NCBI GenBank assembly: GCA_951213105.1
Contig: OX578142.1
Location: 119,082,854 to 119,146,853 of the forward strand
From: Amaurobius ferox
Lineage: Eukaryota; Arthropoda; Arachnida; Araneae; Amaurobiidae
Reading direction: 5' to 3'
Length of the DNA stretch: 64,000 nucleotides
In this document: positions 50,105 through 59,080 of the stretch, in pieces
Numbering within the stretch: the stretch's first letter is position 1
Layout of the letters: every line of letters starts with the position of its first letter
Notes under the pieces: generated by a model
The model's input: the letters and a program-made list of their open reading frames with translations, nothing else
Databases searched by the model: none
Told to the model about the DNA's origin: nothing
Translations under genes and position numbers: made by a program

Positions 50105-50520
50105 TTATTAGGAAACATTTTTTGAAATTCATTCCAGATTTTTTCATATTTCTTTTTGACTTTATAACAAAGTCTTTGGACCTTTATATTATTTTCAATA
50201 TTAAAAATATCACAAATCTTTTTCATAAAATAATAATAATTAACTGATTTCTTATAATACATAAAAATTAAAAATTTTAAAAACATATCCTCAACTCCTT
50301 GAGTAATATTATACCTCCTTTTTAATTGAGTAAAATAACAAACTGTACTATTATATCTTTGTTTTAAACTCTCGTAATCTATAATATAAATATATTCATC
50401 ATCTGAATACATTAATTCCATCTTATATGCTACTTCTGAAACTTCATTATCTGAAACTTCATTATCTGAAATATCAATCGATTCAACCATTTCAACACCG
50501 TCAAAGAAGTTAACATTCAT
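50095..50520 (-). CDS. Maverick protein of unknown function
   Basis: 141 codons from ATG 50520, preceded by AAATAA so that TAAATG spans the start. The N-terminus is acidic with a duplicated DNEVS motif; the middle and C-terminal part is helical and rich in Tyr, Phe and Lys (FLKFLIFMYYKKS). No family recognised. It ends with KMFPNKWS, overlapping the start of the following minus-strand gene by 10 bases. The frame appears intact. Confidence 0.6.
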   Translation of the reverse strand: MNVNFFDGVEMVESIDISDNEVSDNEVSEVAYKMELMYSDDEYIYIIDYESLKQRYNSTVCYFTQLKRRYNITQGVEDMFLKFLIFMYYKKSVNYYYFMKKICDIFNIENNIKVQRLCYKVKKKYEKIWNEFQKMFPNKWS

Positions 50521-50747
50521 TTATTTACTACGAAATCTTATTAATAACAGCTTTTATTTTCTAAAACTATCACATCTCCTGATTCATTAATAAAACATTC
50601 GTCAAAGTTGATAAATATGCCATATCTGGGGGGTTTGATATAATAATAGGTTCATATATGGATGATAAAGTTTATAAAATTGTTTGAAACATATTTTATT
50701 GATAAAAAAGAATATAAAAACAATGATTAAAAAAGAATGATATCCTG
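50521..50747. other. Short non-coding gap in the Maverick
   Basis: 227 bp between the integrase stop and the upstream start region of the unknown gene. No RNA or coding feature; possibly a remnant of a lost small gene. Confidence 0.35.
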
Positions 50748-51755
50748 TCATACATCGCATAAATCAGATGTCCAACTATTAAATTCATCTGGATATCCTA
50801 ACCATTTTACAAAATATTTATTTCCTTTCTTTTTTATGATTTTTTCAATTTTATATACATCATCTTTTTTATTATATTTTACCATTTCATTTTCATAAAA
50901 AGTTCCTTCAATTTCTTTACTGTTTAAATCTTTTAATCGATAAGTAATAGGATCTGTTTTTAATACTTCAGATACTATAAAAATCTCTTCAGTAAATGTA
51001 GAATCATCTACTTTCCTGAATGTTTTTTTAATTGTTGATATTCTAACACTATCCCCTATCTTAAATTTAGGTTTTTTTATGATCTTTTTAGTATATAAAT
51101 TTTTATAAACTAGAGATTCATTATCGTCTCGACTAGCCTCAACAGGTGTCATTTTTATAGATCAATGACATGAATTGTTATAGATTTTAAGTAATTTAGG
51201 TAATACATCAATATATCTTTTAGTATTGTTAGCGTGCATATATTTTATAATTTTTTCTCTTATACTTCTATTAAATCTCCCAGTTATTGCAGATTTTATT
51301 TCTTTATTATAAGTCGTAAACCAATGTATATTATTATCTTTGAATAATTTTTGTGTAACTTTTCTTGTAAATTCAGTACCTTCATCTGTCAAAATGAATT
51401 TTGGCTTTCTATCTTTAAAAACTTGTTTAAAACCTTGTACTACTTCTTCAGATGTTTTTATTTTTATAGGGAAAGCCCAAGCATATTTATTAAAAGCATC
51501 TATAACTGTTAACAAATAATTAGTTCCATCGTTATATTTGCTATATTTTTTTATAAATAACAAATCAGCGTCAAATTGATTATTACTGTTTGGAACTTAA
51601 ACTCTCCTTCTTTTAAATTTACGAATGACGGGTTTATATCTAGTATATACATCTTGTTCATGTAAAAATTTTTCAACATTAGGTAATCCTGTTTTTCTTT
51701 TCAATTCTTGAATACCACAATAACCTGTTTCTGGATTATAATATGACTTTTTTTA
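50748..51755 (-). pseudogene. Maverick integrase with chromodomain
   Basis: Retroviral-type integrase that inserts the linear element. Minus-strand order: an N-terminal part without a clear ATG (GIQELKRKTGLPNVEKFLHE, about 51700); a TAA at about 51598; the catalytic core in 51563-51162 (LLTVIDAFNKYAW with the first Asp, FILTDEGTEF with the second). The third catalytic position reads AITGRFNRS, Gly where the family has Glu. A TGA follows at 51162, then the same frame continues (51152-50748) through an SH3-like region to a chromodomain (YFVKWLGYPDEFNSW). All parts share one frame, so the damage is two stops plus the lost Glu. The 5' end overlaps the PLA2 gene. Confidence 0.92.
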
Positions 51756-52222
51756 CTCTTTAATCCTAAAAAAGTATTCTTTTTACTTCCACAAATTGTA
51801 CAAATACCTTTACCAACTGGTTTATTTTTTTTAGTTTCATAATAATTTTTAGTTTCGGTTTTCTTTTTACATTTGACACAATACATATTAGAAGATATTC
51901 CTAACCCAAAAGTTTTTTTAGCTTTAATAATAGGTTTAATAATTCCTCTATCTAATCTTTCTCGAAATGTTGGATTTTGTATTGCATTTAAATCATCTAT
52001 TAATTCTTGATCAGCAACATGTCTCTTTTTTGTATCTTTTGTTTTATTGTATTCAATATCATGTTTTTTGCATGCTTTATAAACTTTATTTATTCCAGGA
52101 TCACCCCTTTTTAATCTTTTTTCTAATTTTGTAAATGGACCGCAATATTGATATCCTGGTAAATGCGTTTCTGGAGGATTTATTTTATCTTGTAACCATC
52201 CAACAATATCACAACCTTTCAT
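51701..52222 (-). CDS. Virion PLA2-like and zinc-ribbon protein
   Basis: 173 codons from ATG 52222 with TAAATAAATG over the start. The N-terminal half has a parvovirus-type phospholipase A2 signature: a calcium-loop-like LPGYQYCGPFT and the catalytic HD pair in CKKHDIEYNKT, followed by HVADQELIDDL. The C-terminal half is a zinc ribbon (YCVKCKKKTETK and CTICGSKKN), of the kind found in adintovirus and other Polinton-like virion proteins. The last about 20 residues run past the zinc ribbon into the integrase coding sequence, suggesting that the original stop was lost. Such proteins are thought to help particles leave endosomes; here this is inference. Confidence 0.78.
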   Translation of the reverse strand: MKGCDIVGWLQDKINPPETHLPGYQYCGPFTKLEKRLKRGDPGINKVYKACKKHDIEYNKTKDTKKRHVADQELIDDLNAIQNPTFRERLDRGIIKPIIKAKKTFGLGISSNMYCVKCKKKTETKNYYETKKNKPVGKGICTICGSKKNTFLGLKSKKSHIIIQKQVIVVFKN

Positions 52223-52615
52223 TTATTTAGGATGACTAAATTTATATCCATTCAATTGCATTTGTTTTACATATTTTTCAACTGGATTAAATTTTAAACT
52301 TTTTATGAAATCCTTTTCACGCATATAAATTTCTTCTTCTGTCATATCCATAGCTTTAAACGAATTAATGAGTTCTTTATAAAAATTATAACAATGTCTA
52401 TATTCTTCTTTCCTTTCTGCTATTTTTAATGCAAGCTCAATAGCTTCTACTATACCAACCGATAAACATAAAAAAGCAAGCGGTAGAAAGGCTATTGCTG
52501 ATAAACTCGTTCCACTTAGAATAACCTTACTTACTGATAATGAAATACTTATCTTTTGATATAAATTTCTACTCTTTCTGTAAACATACAATCCTTTTTC
52601 TAAATATTCTTCCAT
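52223..52615 (-). CDS. Small Maverick membrane protein
   Basis: 130 codons. The start chosen is ATG 52615 (MEEYLEKGLYVYRK); TATAAATG lies just upstream at 52617-52624 and its TAA is the ATPase stop. A hydrophobic stretch of about 40 residues (SLSVSKVILSGTSLSAIAFL and the following PLAFLCLSVGIVEAI, residues about 26-60) predicts one or two membrane segments. The C-terminal half is charged and helical. No family identified. Intact and packed between the ATPase and the PLA2 gene. Confidence 0.6.
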   Translation of the reverse strand: MEEYLEKGLYVYRKSRNLYQKISISLSVSKVILSGTSLSAIAFLPLAFLCLSVGIVEAIELALKIAERKEEYRHCYNFYKELINSFKAMDMTEEEIYMREKDFIKSLKFNPVEKYVKQMQLNGYKFSHPK

Positions 52616-52620
52616 TTCAT

Positions 52621-53151
52621 TTATATAGGATCAAATTTTTTTCTGTATTTTATTTTTGGATTCACTAAATCTAACATTAAAAAATCGTATTGATTTTGAA
52701 CACTTTTATTATATATTTGTTTGAATTCTTCAGTACTTAATTTACCATCTATCTCTCTTATAATCTGTTGAATTTCTTTTGGTTGTAGATTGAAAAATAT
52801 AAAGTAATTACAGTTCTTTCTTATATTGGTAGGTGTTGTATAATATGACTGTGATAAATAAATAATAGATGCGTTTTTCTTTCTACCTCTGATAAATAAT
52901 TCTTGAATGGTTTTTTGATATTTCTCAGTCACACAATCATCGAAAATAACTAAATTCTTTAATGAAGGATATAAATCATCTACTGTAATAAAATCATCTG
53001 AAGAAAAGAATACTTCTTTTTTGTATTTATCATATAATTCTAATAATGTTTTCTTATTTTTCTTACATTTCAAAATATCTTCTCTTTCTATATCTTCAAA
53101 CAATGTATATATTTCTTGTAATTTAGAATATTTAGGTTCGTATAAATCTTT
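52621..53151 (-). pseudogene. Maverick packaging ATPase, truncated (FtsK/HerA type)
   Basis: A-type DNA-packaging ATPase. Visible: Walker B (NLVIFDDCVTE, near 52950) and the following sensor region (RGRKKNASIIYLSQSYYTTP). The frame is open from about 53151 (LYEPKYSKL) to the stop at 52621, about 177 codons. The N-terminal about 80-100 residues, including the Walker A P-loop, are absent, and 53152-53224 does not contain them, so a deletion has removed the ATP-binding site. Not functional. Confidence 0.88.
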
Positions 53152-53224
53152 TGCACATATATATATAACAAAGGATGTTGATTAGGATCAGGTAACTCAT
53201 CTGGTTCCGTGTAATCTTTAATTT

Positions 53225-53304
53225 TTATAATTTATATAACAGTAAAAAATAATTTACTCGCTGTAAAAAATAATCTACTCGCTGTAAAAATTAATATTAT
53301 ATAA
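53225..53304. promoter_or_regulatory. Divergent promoter region of the Maverick
   Basis: The only place where the minus-strand and plus-strand gene blocks face away from each other. It contains a tandem repeat of TACTCGCTGTAAAAA (about 53256 and 53276), preceded by AATAAT each time. It is followed by TATAAATG at the first plus-strand start. Regulatory function is inferred from position. Confidence 0.5.
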
Positions 53305-54045
53305 ATGAACAAATTAGAAAAAGAACGAAAACACAAGTTTATAAAGCAAATAAAAGATTCAATTAAATTAGTAAAATTAGAAAATAAAATAAGAAAGAAT
53401 AGTGAAGATCAACTAAAAGAAAAATTAGGTATTCAAAAAACCTTAGAGGAATTTCATAAACCAGTCACTCAAGAAATTGAAAAATATGAAAAATCAAATA
53501 AAGAGGTTGTAAAAAGTATTCAAAATGCTGTATAAAACATTTCATTTCCACCTCTTGATTACACATCAGATGTTAAACAATTGATGGATAGAGCAGAAGG
53601 AAAAATTACATTTTATAGTGATAAATATATGGATATACCGTTTATCAAAAAAGAAAATTCAGAATTATCTTCTGATCTTATAAATAAATCTAAAAAAGAT
53701 CTTGATGAAATAATAGCAATAGCTAAAGAAAAGCGAGATACATATAAAAGAATGAAAGGAACTAATACTAAAAATTATAACTATTCTAAAACTGAAAGTG
53801 ATCTAGAAAATATTAAGGAATCAGATTATAAAATGGAAATGATGAAAAAATATAGCCACGTCTTACATCTCATGAATGAGGCTAAACCTTGGTTTGGTGA
53901 AGGTATAGATAAAAAGGATGTATTATTAAATTTAGCAGAAAAAATATGTAATGGAAGTAAATCACAGAAATTGTATAATCAAGTAGTTGTATTGTTAGAT
54001 ATGCTATTAAAAAATGGAGAAATGACTTACAATGATGTACAATGA
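53305..54045 (+). pseudogene. Maverick coiled-coil protein
   Basis: ATG at 53305 in TATAAATG. One frame to 54045 (246 codons) with a single TAA at 53533-53535. The N-terminal half is strongly charged with heptad-like Lys/Glu/Leu spacing (coiled coil). The C-terminal region ends in a compact helical block (KPWFGEGIDKKDVLLNLAEK, then VVLLDMLLKNGEMTYNDVQ). Gene order, first in the late block before the hydrophobic virion protein, suggests a structural or scaffold role, but the family is not identified. Confidence 0.6.
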
Positions 54046-54072
54046 TATTATAAACAATTTCTCCTATAATAA

Positions 54073-54455
54073 ATGATGAAAAATAAGGTTTATTTAAGTG
54101 AAGGTCAGAAAAATAAACTTAAATCAGCTTTTAGAAATAAAGAAGAACTAAAATTACAAATAGATACACCTAAAACTCCTAATCATGAGATGTATTTAAC
54201 TAAAACTCAAATTAATCATATTAATGATGGAAAGAATTACTATCAGTAAAACGCAATTAGATAAAATTGGAGGATTTTTACCATTTCTAGCAGCACTTAT
54301 ACCCTCTTTAATAAACTCTGCTAAATTTGCAGTTCCAGCATTAGCAACAGGTGCTTCATCTGGATTAGGTAGTTCAGCTGTACCAAAAAAGTGATCTGTG
54401 GAAAAAAAAACGTGGAAAGGGAATATATCAACCTTGGGAATTAGTAACAAAATGA
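54073..54455 (+). pseudogene. Hydrophobic minor virion protein (adenovirus pX/pVI-like)
   Basis: ATG 54073 within TAATAAATG (the second codon is also ATG). Reading on: a basic N-terminus with MYLTKTQINHIN, then after a frameshift near 54225 a second KTQ motif and a Gly/Ala-rich hydrophobic segment (GGFLPFLAALIPSLINSAKF). The C-terminus, in yet another frame after 54390, is basic and ends QPWELVTK with TGA at 54453. A hydrophobic amphipathic segment between basic ends, placed directly before the protease, matches membrane-active minor virion proteins of adenovirus and adintovirus-like elements; this is inference from layout and composition. Confidence 0.6.
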
Positions 54456-54879
54456 TTGAAGAAAATATGAAAAATGAAAAAAAGATTTAGAGGTGTATTT
54501 ACCTCTGATTTATTACCTAAAACAATAGGAAAATTTGAAAATGGAATCATTAATTTAGATGTATCAACAGGCCCTGGAACTCATTGGGTTTGTTATTATA
54601 ATGATCCTAAATATAAATATGTGGAATATTTTGATCCGTTTGGTGAATATAACGATATACCTAAAAGTATTAAATCATTTCTTGTTGCATCTAATAAAAA
54701 AACCCAAAATAAGTCATAATGATAGTTTTTTACAGAAACCTACATCTGTGAAATATGGTTTATTTTGTATGAAATATATAAGAGAAAGGAATAAATGTAA
54801 ATCACCTAAAAATGTTCTCAAATCATTTCTTACACAAAATCCCAGTGACTATAATGAAAATTTTGTTCTGTATAAATGA
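54452..54879 (+). pseudogene. Adenain-like cysteine protease
   Basis: Capsid-maturation protease of the adenovirus type (C5/Ulp-like). The start overlaps the previous stop (ATGA at 54452-54455). After an early frameshift the frame 54474-54719 shows the catalytic His in GTHWVCYYND and the acidic residue in EYFDPFG. A frameshift near 54710 moves the C-terminal part to the frame ending at 54879. There the Cys position of the active-site motif reads Tyr (SVKYGLFCMKYI), a second inactivating change. The stop TGA overlaps the next start in TATAAATGA. Confidence 0.88.
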
Positions 54880-55582
54880 TAATATTAAAATCTGAAGGTC
54901 ATGAGAAATCAGAGGAATTTACTGTAAATTTTATTACACCTCTTAAATTAGAAAATTAGCTTTACAGTCGTTTTCTATGGCAGTTTCATGGTTTAATATA
55001 AGTGAGAATTATAGAAATAACATATTTAGAATATATACATTAGGCACAGATAGAACAATTACTATCTCAAATGGAAATTATAATATAAGAGGTTTAAATG
55101 AGTATATGATGAAAATATTTGTTAAGGATCCACCTATGAAATTTGGTATTATTGAAGCAAGACAAAGAATATCTATTAAACTGAAAAAAGATTGGGTAAT
55201 TGATTTTACAAAAAGTAACTTTCATAAAATTATAGGCTTTTTAAAACCGACATATGGAAGTTATGATGAAGAGGTAGAAGGTGAACATATACCTAATATA
55301 TCCAATGGAAATGATAATATATATATTCACTGTGATGTTGTAAAAGGGTCTTTAATAAATCAATGTAATTCAGAAGTCATTTATTCTTTCACTAATAAAA
55401 ATCCTCCAGGTAGTATAATTTCAATAGAATTTAATAATTGGATATATTTTACTGTTAAAACGGATCCTGTTGAAAGAATGAAAACGAGGATTACTAATCA
55501 AAAAGGTGAATTAATTGATTTAAATAAAGGAGCTGTAGAATTTAATTTTTTACCTATTTTTTCTTTTGAAATAAATGAATAA
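54876..55582 (+). pseudogene. Penton-like minor capsid protein
   Basis: ATG 54876 (TATAAATG), overlapping the protease stop. The first 27 codons end at TAG 54957; after a frameshift the frame at 54977-55582 (201 codons) carries the rest. The length and beta-rich pattern match the Polinton minor capsid (penton) family: WFNISENYRNNIFRIYT, WVIDFTKSNFHKIIGF and, near the C-terminus, RITNQKGELIDLNKGAVEF. It would form the five-fold vertices of the particle. Broken by one stop and one frameshift. Confidence 0.82.
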
Positions 55583-55727
55583 ACATAGATTATAGAGAAA
55601 AAGTAAAAAAATTCAAGGATTTTTAAAGGTGAAAACTGAACCTATTGTTGAATTTGTACGGAATAAATTTAATGAAATGTTTTCAATGAAAAAGAAAGGA
55701 GGCGCTTTAAAAATTCTTCCTAAATAA
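55575..55727 (+). pseudogene. Small basic protein upstream of the capsid gene
   Basis: ATG 55575 in AATAAATG, overlapping the penton stop. About 50 codons with a TAG at the seventh codon (55593). The remainder is Lys-rich and ends GGALKILPK, with the TAA at 55725-55727 directly joined to the capsid ATG. It may be a small DNA-condensing or cement protein; the family is unknown. Confidence 0.5.
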
Positions 55728-57023
55728 ATGCAAAAGATTTATGATTTGAGTGATACTTATTATTATTATAATGATCAAATTAAAAGTTATGAATTAAGAG
55801 AAATTCACCCAAAAGAACATAGTTCATATGAGAATGCCACCTATGTTTTTCATATTAATGATACTAAAGCAAAAATTTTATATTCTAGAGGATATCTTGA
55901 ACAAAAATTAAAAATTACAAAAAATGATAAATCATCCATTGGAAACGAAAATGTGAGTCTGGTAAATGGCGGAGGTTTTATCAAAACTTTAAAAGTACAT
56001 ATAGGAGATACCGAAATTTAATCAAATACACAGTCCAATTTTTCAATCATGAATCATGCTTTAAGATTAACTCATTATACTCCTGATTATACAACATCAC
56101 AAGCTCAAGATGAATTTTTTTATATAGATACAGCTGATTCAACTGACCGAAAAGAGTTAAAATATGAAGGTACTTTGGAAGATACTACTAAAATTGCTGA
56201 ATTTTTTAATAATTTGAAAATGAATAAAGATTATAACGAAGGTTTCACAAAGAGATGAGAACTAACGAAAGATAGCAATGCCATTAAAATATGGACAACT
56301 TTAAAAGATATAATCGATTTCTTGGGAGAATTTGAAAAGGTAATTTCTGGCTTTGAAGTGAAAATAGAAATTCAAAGAAATGAAAATAAGAATATGATAT
56401 ATACTGATGTCGAAAATGTTAATTATAAGGTAGTAGTTGAAGGTTTAACCTTGCATTTACCTTACATAGAATTTAAAAATTCTGCAGAAAGCGTATTTAT
56501 GGAATCATTTTTACCTGATAAAGATATAGAGGCAAATTGGGATCGATATAGATTTAAGATGGTAAGTCCCTATAAAAGTGATAGTGGATCTGTCACAGCA
56601 ACTACAGCCTCCGATGAAGTTTTAGGTGTCTATGTTATACCTCAGTATGTTGAAAGAGATGGTAATTATGAAAAAAATAATATGATATTTGATAATATAG
56701 ATATGACTGAATGCTGGTTGATGATTAATAATAAACAAATTCCTCTTATGCGTTACAAAACGAATTTTACCAATAAAGATTATAATAGAGTGTATGAAGC
56801 TCTTTTACATGCAGGATTAAATGATAATCATACAGAAACAGGATGTTTGATAAATAAGAAGAATTTTGGAGGTATGTATACTATTTTTTATTTTGACTTA
56901 TCAAATCATGAAAACTATACCGATTTAAATGATTTAGATAATGAATTTAATTGGGAGAGATTAATGAATACTCAAACGGAATATAAGTTTTATATTATTT
57001 TTAAAGAAAGAGATGTTTTATAA
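55728..57023 (+). pseudogene. Maverick major capsid protein (double jelly-roll)
   Basis: ATG 55728 in TAAATAAATG. One uninterrupted frame of 431 codons to 57023 apart from two nonsense codons, TAA 56019-56021 and TGA 56256-56258; no frameshift. The protein matches the hexon-like Polinton capsid in length and in blocks such as RGYLEQKLKITKND, VSLVNGGGFIKTL, VNYKVVVEGLTLHLPYIEF and ECWLMINNKQIPLMRYK. It would form the icosahedral shell. Position between penton and fiber-like genes is consistent with a virion operon. Confidence 0.88.
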
Positions 57024-57087
57024 ATTTGAAAAATAAAACTATAACAATGGTTAAGAGTTTAAAATCATAAAATTAATGCTATAATAA
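57024..57087 (+). promoter_or_regulatory. Spacer and TAATAAATG start signal of the fiber-like gene
   Basis: A 64-bp gap in which TAATAAATG overlaps the start at 57088. Because the previous stop is 65 bases upstream, the TAA here is not a stop codon of a neighbour, which supports the motif being a signal in its own right. Confidence 0.55.
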
Positions 57088-57972
57088 ATGAGTGCTTTTT
57101 ATCCACGTTATGATGATCAAATGAAAGAAGGGCCTATTGGACCTCCTGGTATAGGTTTTAAATTAATGGATGATGGAAATTATGATATGTAAAATAGAAT
57201 TTTAAAAAATTGTGAAAATCCTATAGATGATTTAGATTTAGCCACTAAAAGTTTCGTTTTGAATAAAATAGAGAATAATCATTTTGAATTGAGAGATCTT
57301 ATAGAAACTAAATATGATAAGGATTTTTTATCCTTTACTGAAGAAACAGGTAAGAGAATAAAAGAATTTGATGAAACAACTTTACATTCTTTAGAAAGAA
57401 AAGCTTTTGATGCAAAAGCAAAAAGAATAGGAAATGTTGCAGATCCTATAGAACCTAAAAATACTGTGAATAAAAGATATTTAGAAAAAAATTCATTAAT
57501 ATTATAGAATGAAAAATGTGATGCAAAAAATAAAATAATTACGAATGTTTCAGAACCTGAAAATTATAAAGATGCTGTCAATAAAATATATTTAGACAAT
57601 AGAGATATCTGGATTACCATAGAAGAAGATTTTCAAACTTTTAACCATTTTGGATTTCAAAAAGCAAATTTCAACATGATGAGTTAGTTCTAAATTACTG
57701 GATCAAAAGAGATGCGATTAACTACAGATGTGTATATAAAAATTTCCATATATATAGTTATATATGTAGAAAGTAAATATATATATGATAAAAGTCAAGA
57801 TCTACATATATCACTAGAAATCAATGGTAAGGAAATTTTAGAAGCTGATACAGATACAGTAACCTGTTTTGCTTATGGAAAACGTGATGATATCATCACA
57901 TTATGGATAAAAACCCATGGTAAATCAAGCACTTTAAAACCTCATATGCATATTGAAAAAATCCCTTTCTAA
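57088..57972 (+). pseudogene. Fiber-like protein with collagen-like start and C-terminal beta domain
   Basis: ATG 57088 (TAATAAATG). One frame of 294 codons with four nonsense codons (TAA 57190, TAG 57505, TAG 57685, TAA 57691) and no frameshift. Order: a short collagen-like GPIGPPGIG (residues about 19-27); a phage tail-fiber-style repeat seen at least twice (IGNVADPIEPKNTVNKRYLE and IITNVSEPENYKDAVNKIYL), usually a trimeric shaft element; and a C-terminal beta-rich domain of about 80 residues (LHISLEINGKEIL, VTCFAYGKRDDIITLWI) that could be a TNF/C1q-like knob. This looks like a host-attachment fiber. The family is assigned from repeat style only. Confidence 0.68.
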
Positions 57973-57989
57973 AATACGTTCATTATTAA

Positions 57990-58616
57990 ATGGATATTGA
58001 TTGGAATGCATTTTCCAGAAATAATTTATCTGAAGATGTAGTTAGAAATCTTAAAGATCATGTAAATATGGATTTAATTTTTCAATATTCATCACTGTTT
58101 GATTCTTTTTTTGAAGAATTTGCTCAACCTGATGATTGGCCTAAAATTTCTAGATATCAAAAATGATCAGAAGATTTTATAGAAAAATGTAAAGATAAAG
58201 TAGATTGGGAAAACATTTCGCATTATTAAACTTTAAGTAACGAATTTATCATAAAATTCTCTGATTATTTAGATTTATATAAAGTATCATTGTTTCAAAA
58301 TCTTACAGAAGATACCATGAGAGAATTAAAAGATGATTTAAATTGGATGTATATAGCTAGATATCAAACATTTAGTGAAAATTTTATAGAAGAGTTTATG
58401 GATAAATTAGATTTTTGTTATTTGATTAAATACAAATTTGATCTATTACCTGATCACTTTTTTAATGCTTATTGGAAAAAAATACAAGCTATACAGCTGA
58501 GTGAATTAAATAAAAAGTTTGGTCATTATGAAGAAGAATCTTATAGAGAAAAAATTATTGAAGAGATTTGTGAAGTTAAAAAAAATCTTGAACGAATGTC
58601 TTTTAAGAAAAGATGA
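57990..58616 (+). pseudogene. W/Q/LSE-repeat protein
   Basis: ATG 57990 in TTAAATG. One frame of 208 codons with TGA 58164 and TAA 58227. Built from about five to six imperfect repeats of roughly 22 residues: an acidic Asp-x-Trp, then an I-x-R/H-Y-Q motif, then L/F-S-E and an FI-x-x-F segment (for example DDLNWMYIARYQTFSENFIE, and DYLDLYKVSLFQNLTEDTM). Similar repeats are known in uncharacterised proteins of giant DNA viruses. The C-terminal 35 residues are charged and helical. Function unknown; host-range or protein-interaction roles are guesses. Confidence 0.65.
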
Positions 58617-58674
58617 AAAATAAATATTTTATAAAAATATATTTTATTTAGAATTAATGTTTCTATTTCTGATA
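58617..58674 (+). other. Short spacer
   Basis: AT-rich gap with no motif beyond poly(A)/poly(T). Confidence 0.4.
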
Positions 58675-58812
58675 ATGAACAAAAAAATATTTTAGCTGAA
58701 AAAAGTATTTAGAGATTTAAAGTCTGATGCAGAATGCAGAGAAAAACTCATAAAAGAGATGGAAGAAAGAGGTTTTACAGATCATGAAGAATGGATGGAT
58801 TTATATTTATAA
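58675..58812 (+). pseudogene. Tiny Maverick ORF, one stop
   Basis: 45 codons from ATG 58675 to TAA 58810 with a TAG at 58693. Acidic and helical (LKSDAECREKLIKEMEERGF), no family recognised. The frame and the regular spacing to the next gene support it being a real small gene. Confidence 0.4.
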
Positions 58813-58833
58813 AAATGTTTACTAATAAATGGA
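58797..58833 (+). promoter_or_regulatory. Duplicated promoter block, copy 1
   Basis: 37 bp identical to 59081-59117. It includes TTTATAAAAATGTTTACTAA and ends on the start codon in TAATAAATGGA. Confidence 0.65.
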
Positions 58834-59074
58834 TGAGTGTTTAGGTGATATTCGAGCTTTAAATTTTACAAATTCTGAAGAAATTTACTTTTTGACTTAT
58901 CTTTATAAAGAATTGTATGATATGTATATAAAATATGATCATGCTAAAAAACTATTATCAGAAAGTTTTCAAAGGATGACTGTATTAATTGAAAAGGAAG
59001 AAAATGAAGATATTAAATTGAATGGATTAAGAGTTTTATATGTTATATCAAAGAACTTATTTTATTATGATTAG
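58829..59074 (+). CDS. Small Maverick protein, unknown
   Basis: 81 codons from ATG 58829 (TAATAAATG) with an intact frame. Helical and acidic (EEIYFLTYLYKELYDMYIKY), no recognised family. It lies at the end of the plus-strand block, where Mavericks carry accessory genes. Confidence 0.55.
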   Translation: MDECLGDIRALNFTNSEEIYFLTYLYKELYDMYIKYDHAKKLLSESFQRMTVLIEKEENEDIKLNGLRVLYVISKNLFYYD

Positions 59075-59080
59075 CAGGGT

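Noticed and set aside
53305..58812. Possible stop-codon reassignment (UAA/UAG as Gln) in the Maverick
   Set aside because: All three stops occur in frame, real frameshifts are also present, catalytic residues are lost and intact neighbouring genes use normal stops. Decay explains it more simply.
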